The position numbers and the translations under genes are program-made. From NCBI GenBank assembly GCA_902491475.1, contig CABUHY010000001.1:1-64000 (forward strand): DNA of 64,000 nucleotides, in the 5' to 3' direction. The notes under the pieces are model-generated. The model made no database searches and had not been told where the DNA came from. It saw nothing but the letters and a program-made list of their open reading frames with translations. Position 1 is the stretch's first letter. Each line of letters begins with the position of its first letter. This stretch comes from an uncultured Eubacteriales bacterium. GTDB taxonomy: Bacteria; Bacillota; Clostridia; Oscillospirales; Acutalibacteraceae. This document shows positions 24,771 to 32,485 of this stretch, piece by piece.

Positions 24771-25631
24771 ATGGACTTGGTAATTGTAACGGGTATGTCG
24801 GGTGCAGGAAAATCAAGGGCTGTGCAGGCTTTAGAGGATATAGGCTTTTACTGCGTTGACAATATGCCGCCGAAGCTTATTCCGACCTTTGTTCAGCTTT
24901 GTATGAACTCAAACGAGGAAAAGGACAGGGTGGCGTTGGTTGCCGATATAAGGCTCGGCGACGAGTTTACAAGTCTGTTCAATATATTAAAAGAGCTCGA
25001 TAAAACAAAAATCAACTGTAAGATTTTGTTTATCGACGCAGACAACGAGGTCATAATGCGCCGTTATCAGGAGACGAGGAGAAAGCACCCGCTTGCGGAT
25101 GAATTCAACACACCCTCGCTTGCCGAAGCCATTGCAAAGGAAAGGGAAGTGCTTCTTCCTTTAAGGCAGATGGCGGACTATATCGTTGACACATCAAATG
25201 TTATGAGCTCGCAGTTTAAGGAAAAGATTGCAAAGCTGTTCCTCAACAACATTTCAAGCACGCTTAAAATCCACAGTATGTCGTTCGGTTTCAAATACGG
25301 TATTCCGAAAGACGCAGACCTTGTTTTTGATGTAAGATGTTTGCCGAATCCGTTTTATGTTCCCGAGCTTAAAAATCACACGGGTCTTGAAGCCGAGGTC
25401 CGTAATTTTGTAATGAAATACAGTCAGTCAAAGGAGCTTGAAAAGAAGCTTTACGACCTTATCGACTTCTTGATACCGCTTTATATGACGGAGGGTAAAA
25501 GCCAGCTTACCATTGCCGTCGGCTGTACGGGAGGAAAGCATCGTTCCGTTGTGTTTGCGGAGCTTCTCAACAAGCATTTGCTTGAAAACGGCTGCGATGT
25601 CGGAGTTTATCACAGAGATATAAAAAGGTAA
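24771..25631 (+). CDS. rapZ: RNase adapter / nucleotide-binding protein RapZ (YvcJ)
   Basis: P-loop protein of the RapZ/YvcJ family: VTGMSGAGKSRAVQALEDIG (Walker A at the N-terminus), FYCVDNMPPKLIP, and the C-terminal AVGCTGGKHRSVVFAE phosphate-binding region. In Bacilli the yvcJ-whiA (yvcL) pair is conserved, as here. It senses nucleotide or sugar metabolites; in enterobacteria it guides RNase E to GlmZ RNA. Length 286 is standard. It is four bases from whiA. Confidence 0.95.
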   Translation: MDLVIVTGMSGAGKSRAVQALEDIGFYCVDNMPPKLIPTFVQLCMNSNEEKDRVALVADIRLGDEFTSLFNILKELDKTKINCKILFIDADNEVIMRRYQETRRKHPLADEFNTPSLAEAIAKEREVLLPLRQMADYIVDTSNVMSSQFKEKIAKLFLNNISSTLKIHSMSFGFKYGIPKDADLVFDVRCLPNPFYVPELKNHTGLEAEVRNFVMKYSQSKELEKKLYDLIDFLIPLYMTEGKSQLTIAVGCTGGKHRSVVFAELLNKHLLENGCDVGVYHRDIKR

Positions 25632-25635
25632 AGTT

Positions 25636-26517
25636 ATGTCATTTTGTTCACAGTTGAAAGCCGAGCTTTTGGGCTTGGAGGATGTTAAGCCGTGCTGCGT
25701 TTTGGCTGAAACATACGGACTTCTGCTGTTCGGAAAAATGTTTTCAAAGCGTGAAATATATTTAAGCACGGAAAACGGCGAGGTTGCCGATAAATATAAA
25801 AATGTTGCCGAAAGATTAAGCGAAACCGAGGTTGAGTATACCTGTTCAAAATCGGGAAAATGTAAGGTTTCGGTTGAAAATCCCGAGGGCAGGCTCAAAA
25901 TTCTTGAGGCGTTCGGTCTTTCGGGTAATGAGCGTTCAAGGCGTGTTAATTGGGCAAATATATCCGAGGAATGTTGCTTCGGCAGCTTTTTAAGAGGTGT
26001 TTTTCTTGCCTGCGGTACGGTAAATGACCCCGAAAAAAATTATCATATCGAATTTTCCGTTCCGTACAGTTTGAGAAACGATTTAATCCGTATTTTCGAA
26101 GAGGTTGACTTAAACGCTAAGGAAATTAAACGAAACGGTCAGAATGTTCTCTATTTCAAGGACAGCGACGACATTGTTACGCTGCTTACCTTGATGGGAG
26201 CCAATGATTCGGCGCTCGAATATATCGGCGTAAAAGTGTTTAAGGATGTCAGAAACAATGTCAACAGGCGTACAAATTTTGAAAACGCCAACCTTGACAG
26301 AACCGTTAATGCGTCCTTGCGCCAAACGCAGGCTATCGAAAAGCTCAAGCGTGAGGGGAATTTTGAAAAGCTCTCGCCGGAGCTTAAAAAAATTGCCGTC
26401 CTGCGACTTGAAAACCCCGAGCTTTCCTTGCAACAGATAGGGCAGATGCTCGACCCGCCGCTGTCACGCTCGGGCGTAAACCATCGCTTGCAAAAAATAT
26501 TGAATTATGCGGAATAG
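25636..26517 (+). CDS. whiA: DNA-binding protein WhiA
   Basis: The LAGLIDADG-like N-terminal domain (CCVLAETYGLLLFGKMFS, then CCFGSFLRGVFLACGTVNDP) is followed by the C-terminal HTH (LSLQQIGQMLDPPLSRSGVNHRLQKI). WhiA influences sporulation in actinomycetes and cell division or chromosome segregation in Bacillus. Length 293 is slightly short but complete. It is the last gene of the hprK cluster, with a strong terminator about 45 bases after the stop. Confidence 0.95.
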   Translation: MSFCSQLKAELLGLEDVKPCCVLAETYGLLLFGKMFSKREIYLSTENGEVADKYKNVAERLSETEVEYTCSKSGKCKVSVENPEGRLKILEAFGLSGNERSRRVNWANISEECCFGSFLRGVFLACGTVNDPEKNYHIEFSVPYSLRNDLIRIFEEVDLNAKEIKRNGQNVLYFKDSDDIVTLLTLMGANDSALEYIGVKVFKDVRNNVNRRTNFENANLDRTVNASLRQTQAIEKLKREGNFEKLSPELKKIAVLRLENPELSLQQIGQMLDPPLSRSGVNHRLQKILNYAE

Positions 26518-26560
26518 TTATATAATGACAGTATTGCAGTCATTTATTTTAACGATTAAA

Positions 26561-26597
26561 AAAACGGCGAGTATCTTATGATACTCGCCGTTTTTTG
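26561..26597 (+). terminator. Bidirectional intrinsic terminator after whiA
   Basis: Twelve-bp perfect stem ACGGCGAGTATC / GATACTCGCCGT with a TTAT loop, flanked by A-run and T-run. Confidence 0.92.
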
Positions 26598-26701
26598 GTA
26601 CAGATAACAGGACCTGACAAGGCAAGCCTTGTCAGTCTTTTCTTCAATTATATGTCCGTTTTGCTTCACAAAACACGGACGAATGCAGGTTCAAGTCCTG
26701 T
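26597..26701. repeat. tRNA-Leu-derived palindromic repeat, copy 1
   Basis: The outer arms AACAGGACCTGA and TTCAAGTCCTGT resemble the T-arm of tRNA-Leu in opposite orientations. Between them lie two hairpins: TGACAAGG CAAG CCTTGTCA, and GTCCGTTTTG...CAAAACACGGAC. The copy at 26922-27024 is about 90% alike by eye. It is non-coding. It directly follows the whiA terminator. Confidence 0.8.
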
Positions 26702-26921
26702 CTTTTGATAAGATATAAAAAAACCTCTGTTAACGATGAGGTTTATTGGATTTGATAACACCGAAACAGGGTGGTAGCGAAATAAAGCCGTCGTGAGGGC
26801 GTTTACAACCGAACGGGCGACTTGAGCGTGACCTGTTTCGGGAAGGAGGAGCGACGGCGTGAGTGAGAGATGGCTTTTAATAAAAAAGTCGTCGAGAACG
26901 ATATAAAGTCCGCGACGACGC
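26702..26921. other. Non-coding stretch with interleaved inverted repeats (possible pseudoknot RNA)
   Basis: CCGAAACAGG (26761-26770) pairs with CCTGTTTCGG (26832-26841). GCCGTCG (26787-26793) pairs with CGACGGC (26852-26858). The order A-B-A'-B' gives a pseudoknot topology. A further hairpin GTCGTCG / CGACGAC lies at 26888-26919. No credible gene is present. The stretch separates the two tRNA-derived repeats. Confidence 0.5.
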
Positions 26922-27024
26922 GGTGCGGATAACAGGACTTGACAAGGCAAGCCTTGTCAGTCTTTTTCAATTATATGTCCGTTTTGCTTCGCAAAACATG
27001 GACGATTGCAGGTTCAAGTCCTGT
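26922..27024. repeat. tRNA-Leu-derived palindromic repeat, copy 2
   Basis: It begins with 21 bases (26922-26942) identical to the 3' end of the tRNA-Leu gene at 32487-32507, in the same orientation on the plus strand. It ends with GCAGGTTCAAGTCCTGT, the same T-arm in the other orientation. The same two internal hairpins as copy 1 are present. Confidence 0.85.
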
Positions 27025-27040
27025 CGGATTTCACAGTAAA

Positions 27041-27103
27041 ATATAAAGTCCGTCATTGGAGCACTCTTCGTAAGGAAGGTGTGTCCAGAGGTGGCTTTTG
27101 TAA
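27041..27103 (+). repeat. Inverted copy of the tRNA-Leu downstream hairpin
   Basis: Reading inward, this segment (CCGTCA, GGAG, CTTCGTAAGGAAG, GG, GGCTTTTGTAA) matches the reverse complement of 32426-32481, which is the terminator following tRNA-Leu. Together with the T-arm just left of it, it is a degenerate second copy of 'tRNA-Leu 3' end plus terminator', facing the other way. Confidence 0.7.
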
Positions 27104-27140
27104 TTTAAAATAAGTATTAGATTTTAACGGTGTAGTGTAG

Positions 27141-28438
27141 CTATGACGTTTTTTGTTTGCGTTTTGACAAGTGTTGTTGAAACGCATTTTCCATTTCTTC
27201 GGGTGTAAGTTCTCTGAGTATGCCTACACCGTTGTAGTAAATATCGATAACTTGTACTCGTTTTGAGTTAAGATATCTTGGTGCATAGATTACGATTTTG
27301 TCAACAAATTCGTGTATGAGTTCGGGTGTAAGTTCCTTTAACTCCGTAATTTGCTTGACTTTGCTGATGAATTTCTGTAAGTTTTCCGACTTATCGGTTT
27401 CGGATGAAAGATAAGATTCAAGCTTTGGTATTTCGGCATTGATTTTCTTTTGTTCTTCTTCATATGAAATTGATAAGGTTGCATAACGCTCATCGGATAT
27501 TTTGCCGCTTACATTATCTTCATAAAGTCGTTGTATTAGGTTGTCTATCTCGCTTGTACGCTGTTTAAGCTTGCTTAACTCTTTTCGTTTTGCTGCAAGC
27601 TCTTTTTTCTTGTCGTCTTGGTAACAATCCATCTGCTTGCGTGCAAATTCTTTTTCAAATGCCTGAACATTCAAAAGTATTCATTGCATACTCTCTAAAA
27701 CAAGTTGCTCAACAACCTTTTCTCGGATATAGTGTGCAGAACATACATCGAAATTTTTGCGATAAGACGAGCAGAGAAGTAGGCTTGTTCTGCTCGTTTG
27801 TAGTTGTTGGTGACGCTGTAATAAAGCTTTTCTCCACAATCGGCACAGTAAAGAAGTCCTGAAAACGGACTGACTATTCCGCTTCTTGTCGGTCTGTGTC
27901 GGTGCTTGCGTAATTCTTGAACTAAATCGAATACTTCCCGTTCAATAATGGCAGGATGTGTATTTTCAAATATCTGCCACTCCGATTGAGGTCTTTCGAT
28001 TTTCTTTTTGTTCTTGAATGACTTTGTTGTACTACGGAAATTGACCGTATCACCACAGTATTCTTGTTTGGCAAGAATATCGGCAACCGTTGACGAACAC
28101 CAACCATACGGAACCGTCGGTGGTTTAGAGCATTTCCTGCCTATGCTTATCCAATATTCTGTCGGAGTTAAAACCTTGTCGGCTTTTAACTTTTTTGCAA
28201 TCTGAGACGGTCCGTAACCTTCAACGCATAAATCAAATATTCTTTTGACTGTTTTTGCCGCATCTTCATCAATTATCCATTCATTTTTAGTGTTTGGATT
28301 TTTTTCATATCCGAAAGGTGGATTTGTATTCAACGGTACACCCGACATACCTTTGTTCTTAAATACATTGCGTACTTTTTGACTTGTGTTTTTTGCATGC
28401 CATTCGTTAAAGAGGTCCTGCATAGGAACAAGGTCGCT
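27141..28438 (-). pseudogene. Large serine recombinase, truncated and frameshifted
   Basis: This is the C-terminal two thirds of a TnpX/Tn4451-type site-specific recombinase. It has the recombinase domain (NTNPPFGYEKN, YGPSQIAKKL, VADILAKQEYCGDTV), a zinc-ribbon (LLYCADCGEKLYY) and the DUF4368-like C-terminus (LTPELIHEFVDKIVIY). The N-terminal resolvase domain with catalytic Ser is absent; homology stops at about 28438, where cysK sequence begins. A +/-1 frameshift lies near 27775-27785, and an in-frame TGA at 27681-27683 separates the halves (EKVVEQLVLESMQ-stop-ILLNVQAFEKEF). The gene is dead. Confidence 0.92.
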
Positions 28439-28440
28439 TA

Positions 28441-28902
28441 ATCCGTTACGAAACTACAGGTCCTGAAATATATAACGACCTTGACGGTCAGGTTGATTTC
28501 TTCGTCTCTGCCGTCGGCACAGGCGGTACTATTACAGGTACGGCTAAATATCTAAAAGAGAAAAATCCTAATGTAAAAATAATTGCAGTTGAGCCTGCTA
28601 CTTCCGCTGTTTTATCAGGTGAAAAACCCGGACCGCACAGGATTCAGGGTATCGGTGCAGGTTTTATTCCCGAGGTTGTTGATTTAAGCCTTATTGATGA
28701 AATAATTAAGGTGGGCAACAACGAGGCATATGATATGACAAGATATATTGCCAAAAAAGAGGGCGTATTTGTAGGTTCATCTTCAGGTGCGGCACTTTGT
28801 GCGGCTGTCGAAATTGCAAAAAGAAAAGAGAATAAAGATAAAAACATTGTGGTAATTTTACCTGATACCGGTGAAAGATATTTGTCCACAAATTTATTTT
28901 GA
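28441..28902 (+). pseudogene. cysK: Cysteine synthase, 3' part only
   Basis: The frame RYETTGPEIYNDLDG, then FFVSAVGTGGTITGTAKYL, then SGEKPGPHRIQGIGAGFIP and VGSSSGAALCAAVEIA is the C-terminal half of O-acetylserine sulfhydrylase (PLP phosphate loop GTGGTITG). The N-terminal half, with the PLP lysine, is missing. The coding sequence starts at the recombinase junction and stops normally at 28902. The gene was decapitated by insertion or deletion involving the recombinase. It is followed by the APS-reductase genes, its natural partners in sulfate assimilation. Confidence 0.9.
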
Positions 28903-28941
28903 CTTCTAATCATACTAAAACTATAGGAAAAGTAATATTAT

Positions 28942-30582
28942 ATGAAACTCGAAACTAAAGAAATCAATACAGATGTTTTGATTATAGGTGGTGGTACGGC
29001 AGGCTGTTATGCGGCACTCACACTAAGTGAAAAATCGAATTTATCCGTGTTGATTGCTGAAAAAGCAAACATAAAACGAAGCGGTTGCCTTGCGGCAGGT
29101 GTTAATGCTATAAATGCTTACATAGTTAAAGGCAGAAAGCCTGAGGATTATGTTGACTATGCCACTAATGATGCCAATGGAATTGTAAGGTATGACCTGC
29201 TTTTGTCAGCGGCAAAAAGATTTAATTCGTGCACGAAGAAAATGGAAGAATTAGGCCTTGTAATTCTTAAAGATGAAAACGGCGATTATGTTGCAAGAGG
29301 CAATCGTAACATAAAAATTAACGGTGAAAATTTTAAGCCGATACTTGCAAAAGCCGTTGAGAATGCAAAAAATGTTGATGTTTTAAACTTTGTAAATATT
29401 ACCGATTTGCTTGTAAAAGACGGCAGAGTTTACGGTGCGACCGGCTTTAGCATAAAAGAAAGCGTGCAGTACATTATTTATGCAAATGCAGTGCTTATTG
29501 CAACGGGCGGTGCAAGCGGACTTTACAAGCCGAATAATCCGGGCTTTTCAAAGCACAAAATGTGGTATCCTCCGTTTAACACCGGTGCAGGCTATGCAAT
29601 GGGTCTTAGAGCAGGTGCAGAGATGACAACCTTTGAAATGCGCTTTGTTGCTTTGAGGTGTAAGGATACCATTGCTCCGACAGGCACGATTGCTCAGGGC
29701 GTCGGTGCAAAACAGATTAACTCCAAAGGCGAAGTTTACGAAACTAAATACGGCTTGACTACAAGCGAAAGAGTTTACGGAACTGTTGAGGAAAATCAAA
29801 TCGGCAACGGACCTTGTTACCTTAAAACTTCGGGTATATCAAAGGATAAGGACGACTCGCTTCTTAAAGCTTATCTCAATATGGCACCGAGCCAAACGCT
29901 TAAATGGATAGAAAGCGGCAAAGCACCGAGCGAGCAGGATGTTGAAATTTGCGGTACAGAGCCGTACATAGTAGGCGGTCATACAGCATCGGGCTTTTGG
30001 ATTGATACAAACAGAAAAACTACTGTTGACGGTCTTTATGCGGCAGGCGATGTTGCAGGCGGTTGTCCTCAAAAATATGTAACGGGTGCGCTTGCCGAGG
30101 GCGAAATTGCTGCAGAAAGCATTATTAAAAATTATAAGTCAAATGACAAAACCGATTTTGACTTACCTAAATATGAAAAATATTTTGACTGTAATTCATC
30201 ACCTTTTACTGTTTCTGACCTTGAAGAGGCGATGCAAAAGGTAATGGACGAGTATGCAGGCGGAATATCGGTCAATTACAGATTCAACGAAAAACAGCTT
30301 GATTTGGCAAAGGAAAAAATTGAACATATTATTTCCCTTTCAAACGATTTGAGGGCTAATGATATGCACGAGCTTATGTTTATTTTTGAACTGAAGGAAA
30401 GACTTTGCGTATGCCTTGCACTTATCGCTCATTTAAAGGCAAGAAAGGAAACCCGTTGGCATACCTTTAATGAAAATTTAAGCTATCCGAATCAAAATGA
30501 TGATTTTAAATGCTACATAAACTCTGTTATGAAAAACGGCGAGATTGAAACATTTAAAGTACCTCTGATAAAGGAGGAATAG
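28942..30582 (+). CDS. aprA: Adenylylsulfate reductase alpha-type FAD subunit
   Basis: An FAD-dependent fumarate-reductase-type fold: the dinucleotide motif DVLIIGGGTAGCYAALTL starts near residue 10, followed by KRSGCLAAGVNAINAYIV. VGGHTASGFWIDTNRKTTV and GLYAAGDVAGGCPQKYVTGA follow toward the C-terminus. It is annotated in many Clostridia as AprA-like and sits in assimilatory sulfate clusters (cysK-aprA-ferredoxin-cysD-cysN). It would reduce APS to sulfite with electrons from the small ferredoxin encoded next. At 546 aa it is shorter than dissimilatory AprA. Its last codons contain AAGGAGGA, the ribosome site for the next gene. Confidence 0.88.
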   Translation: MKLETKEINTDVLIIGGGTAGCYAALTLSEKSNLSVLIAEKANIKRSGCLAAGVNAINAYIVKGRKPEDYVDYATNDANGIVRYDLLLSAAKRFNSCTKKMEELGLVILKDENGDYVARGNRNIKINGENFKPILAKAVENAKNVDVLNFVNITDLLVKDGRVYGATGFSIKESVQYIIYANAVLIATGGASGLYKPNNPGFSKHKMWYPPFNTGAGYAMGLRAGAEMTTFEMRFVALRCKDTIAPTGTIAQGVGAKQINSKGEVYETKYGLTTSERVYGTVEENQIGNGPCYLKTSGISKDKDDSLLKAYLNMAPSQTLKWIESGKAPSEQDVEICGTEPYIVGGHTASGFWIDTNRKTTVDGLYAAGDVAGGCPQKYVTGALAEGEIAAESIIKNYKSNDKTDFDLPKYEKYFDCNSSPFTVSDLEEAMQKVMDEYAGGISVNYRFNEKQLDLAKEKIEHIISLSNDLRANDMHELMFIFELKERLCVCLALIAHLKARKETRWHTFNENLSYPNQNDDFKCYINSVMKNGEIETFKVPLIKEE

Positions 30583-30746
30583 TGTGAAAAATCACACTAT
30601 TCCGATTATATTGCCCTCAAAATTTGCCTGCGGCATAATTTTGAGATGGCTAAATTCCCACTATACGCCTTGTCCGGCTACAGAGAGGCATGTGGATGAT
30701 TTTTAATTGACTATTTGTAGCCGGAAAGGCTATGGGAATTATTATG
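30571..30746 (+). ncRNA. Structured element between SD and start codon, copy 1
   Basis: Helices are as follows. H1: 30576-30587 with 30592-30603 (12 bp, AAAA loop). H2: 30613-30628 with 30632-30650 (16 bp with a bulge). H3: AATTCCC 30653-30659 with GGGAATT 30734-30740. H4: GCCT 30667-30670 with AGGC 30727-30730. H5: CCGGCTAC 30674-30681 with GTAGCCGG 30717-30724. The element begins at the SD AAGGAGG (30571-30577) and ends four bases before ATG 30744. The second copy, at 36804-36977, keeps the fold with compensatory changes in H3 and H5. It matches no RNA class I know. Confidence 0.75.
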
Positions 30747-31055
30747 AGCATAAGAATTGACAGCGATAAATGCGTAGGCTGTTTAAGATGTGCCGATGTT
30801 TGCCCCGGTACGCTGATAAGCGAAAATGACGGCAAGGCATATATGAAATATCCCGATTTATGCTGGGGCTGTGTTTCCTGCGTTAAGGAATGTAATGTGG
30901 GTGCAATCAAATTTTTCCTCGGTGCGGATATAGGCGGTCGAGGAAGCAGCCTTAATGTAAAAAAAGACGGCGATATTCTTCATTGGAATATTGAAAAATT
31001 CGACGGTACAAAGATAACCGTTAATGTTAATTCTAAAAATTCAAACAAATATTAA
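30744..31055 (+). CDS. aprB: 4Fe-4S ferredoxin, APS-reductase beta-type subunit
   Basis: Two 4Fe-4S motifs, CVGCLRCADVCPGT and CWGCVSCVKECNVGAIKF, in a 103-residue protein that would pass electrons to AprA. ATG 30744 is taken as the start because the protein then opens MSIRIDSDKCVGC, as ferredoxins of this type do. ATG 30732, four codons earlier, lies inside a helix of the structured element. No SD lies directly upstream; the only good one (AAGGAGG 30571-30577) is on the far side of the element. Without the element the start would overlap the aprA stop. Confidence 0.85.
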   Translation: MSIRIDSDKCVGCLRCADVCPGTLISENDGKAYMKYPDLCWGCVSCVKECNVGAIKFFLGADIGGRGSSLNVKKDGDILHWNIEKFDGTKITVNVNSKNSNKY

Positions 31056-31070
31056 CTAAGGAGATTATGT

Positions 31071-31436
31071 ATGAGTAAACTTTCACACCTTGACGCTCTT
31101 GAGGCCGAGGCAATATACATAATAAGAGAAGTTGCAGCCGAATGTGAAAAGCCGGTTATGCTTTATTCAATAGGCAAGGACTCCTCTGTTATGCTTCATT
31201 TGGCACTCAAAGCATTTTATCCCGAAAAGCCTCCGTTTCCTTTTCTTCATGTAAATACTACTTGGAAGTTTCACGAAATGATAGAGTTCAGGGATAAGGT
31301 TGCAAAAAAATACGGAATTGAAATGCTTGAATATATCAACGAGGACGGAGTTAAAAATGGCATTAACCCATTTGACCACGGCTCATCTTACACCGATATT
31401 AGCGTCAAAATCTATTTGCGAATATTTAAACGGTGA
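31071..31436 (+). pseudogene. cysD: Sulfate adenylyltransferase small subunit, 5' part only
   Basis: The first 110 residues are a clear CysD: LSHLDALEAEAIYIIREV, then VMLYSIGKDSSVMLHLALK (PP-loop SIGKDSS), then FPFLHVNTTWKF and NPFDHGSSYTDI. Native CysD is about 270-300 residues. Here homology ends at about 31403 and a chance tail runs to TGA 31434-31436. The C-terminal half and the partner cysN are absent from this locus. AAGGAG precedes the ATG, so the truncated protein may still be made, but ATP sulfurylase activity would not be expected. Confidence 0.88.
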
Positions 31437-31441
31437 TTGAT

Positions 31442-31942
31442 ATGAAACTGAAAATAATAAAATCGCCACGGCAGTGCAAGGTGTACGACGAAAACGAAAA
31501 CCTTGTAGCCGTGGTGCATAACAAACTTCTTAATATGGATAAAAATATTGAAAATATTAAGGATAAAGAAACTTTTTCGACCTCGATTGTAAACAGTGAA
31601 AATTGCTATGTTTTCGACAGTGACGGTAACGAGGTTGCTTACGGTGTTATCAAGGACGAAAAGTCGGACAGCTTTAAGCAGGCGTTTTTCGGCGCAAGCG
31701 AAAAGGTGATGATTGAATTCGGCGAAGATTCCTATGTTGCTGAGCGTACCAAGGGCGATAACCTTGTTATTAAAAAGCAAGGTGTTGACGAAGAATTTGT
31801 AAGCGATATTACAAATGTTTACGATATATCGAAGCGTACATCAATCATTTCGAGTGACACCGATATGTCAATAACAACACTTATCGTGATTTTTATTTTT
31901 GCTCGCTATCTCTACGATTCAAAATTTACTATTATGGTATAA
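31442..31942 (+). CDS. LURP-one-like/Tubby-like beta-barrel protein, 166 aa
   Basis: Short alternating beta strands with turns (VYDENENLVAVVHNKL, CYVFDSDGNEVAYGVI, DSYVAERTKGDNLVIKK) resemble the LURP-one/scramblase-like barrel. The last 40 residues include a single hydrophobic stretch (TTLIVIFIFARYLY). The assignment is by look only. ATG 31442 is chosen; GGTG at 31432-31435 is a weak ribosome site. It begins just after the broken cysD, so it may be native to the right side of the deletion. A terminator follows. Confidence 0.5.
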   Translation: MKLKIIKSPRQCKVYDENENLVAVVHNKLLNMDKNIENIKDKETFSTSIVNSENCYVFDSDGNEVAYGVIKDEKSDSFKQAFFGASEKVMIEFGEDSYVAERTKGDNLVIKKQGVDEEFVSDITNVYDISKRTSIISSDTDMSITTLIVIFIFARYLYDSKFTIMV

Positions 31943-31948
31943 ACTTAA

Positions 31949-31977
31949 AATGGTGCAGTCATTCGACTGCACCATTA
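31949..31977. terminator. Bidirectional intrinsic terminator
   Basis: TGGTGCAGTC / GACTGCACCA stem with an ATTC loop, between two convergent genes, A-rich on the left and ATTATT on the right. Confidence 0.75.
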
Positions 31978-31992
31978 TTGTGTATAAAGATA

Positions 31993-32373
31993 TTAATAAT
32001 TGTTGATTATTTCATCATATATTATTTCCGTGACTTGATTTTTGATGTTGTTTATAGCACCAACCCAAGCCATCATGTCTTCAGCCTTCAATTCTTCCGT
32101 TATGCCTTGTTTCTTCGCTAACTCATCAATAAGCCTGCTTTCTGGTTCGCTTGCTAACAAGTCAATGTCATGAAGATAAGAGTTGAGTTTGCCGCTTGTG
32201 ATAAGATTGCGGTATCTGACCTTACGATTTTCCTTGAGCCATCTTTCGTGCCTTTGTCCCCAAATGCCGATAGAATAGTGCTCACCGTCAGAAACAGTCA
32301 AACAAGGAATATAATAATCACCCTGCAATTCACACCAAAGTCCATTGCTTTCATCAAAAATATACTCTTCCAT
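31993..32373 (-). CDS. TnpV-type transposon-encoded protein, 126 aa
   Basis: Second TnpV-family protein in the window: DYYIPCLTVSDGEHYSIGIW, then GQRHERWLKENRKVRYRNLI, then DMMAWVGAINNIKNQV. CGGAGGAT precedes the ATG at good distance. It lies just inside the right boundary of the rearranged 27-32.5 kb zone, opposite the dead serine recombinase at the left boundary, consistent with both being leftovers of one element. Its function is unknown. Confidence 0.87.
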   Translation of the reverse strand: MEEYIFDESNGLWCELQGDYYIPCLTVSDGEHYSIGIWGQRHERWLKENRKVRYRNLITSGKLNSYLHDIDLLASEPESRLIDELAKKQGITEELKAEDMMAWVGAINNIKNQVTEIIYDEIINNY

Positions 32374-32429
32374 GTGTAATCCTCCGAAATAATAAATTAT
32401 CCCTACAATTCATCATTCCAGCCGATTAC

Positions 32430-32468
32430 AAAAGCCAAAAGGAGAGACTTCCTTACGAAGCCTCTCCC
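32430..32468 (-). terminator. Intrinsic terminator of tRNA-Leu
   Basis: On the minus strand, GGAGAGG...CTTCGTAAGG...TCTCTCC is followed by TTTTGGCTTTT. It is 17 bases past the tRNA CCA. A diverged inverted copy is at 27041-27103. Confidence 0.75.
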
Positions 32469-32485
32469 TTGACGGTCTTTTAATT

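Noticed and set aside
26764..26800. CAGGGTGGTAGCGAAA resembles a T-box antiterminator
   Set aside because: The invariant part of the T-box motif (GGNACCGCG-like) is not matched, no specifier stem or downstream aminoacyl/biosynthetic gene follows, and the bases are better explained by the local inverted repeats.
27141..27674. A free-standing gene for the recombinase C-terminal part
   Set aside because: It is in register with the upstream recombinase after a frameshift and a single in-frame TGA, so it is the tail of a pseudogene.
30571..30746. Group I/II intron or IS200/IS605 end at the SD-ATG element
   Set aside because: At about 165-170 nt it is too small, lacks domain V/VI or group-I core motifs, has no transposase nearby, and carries covarying long-range helices unlike simple IS end hairpins.
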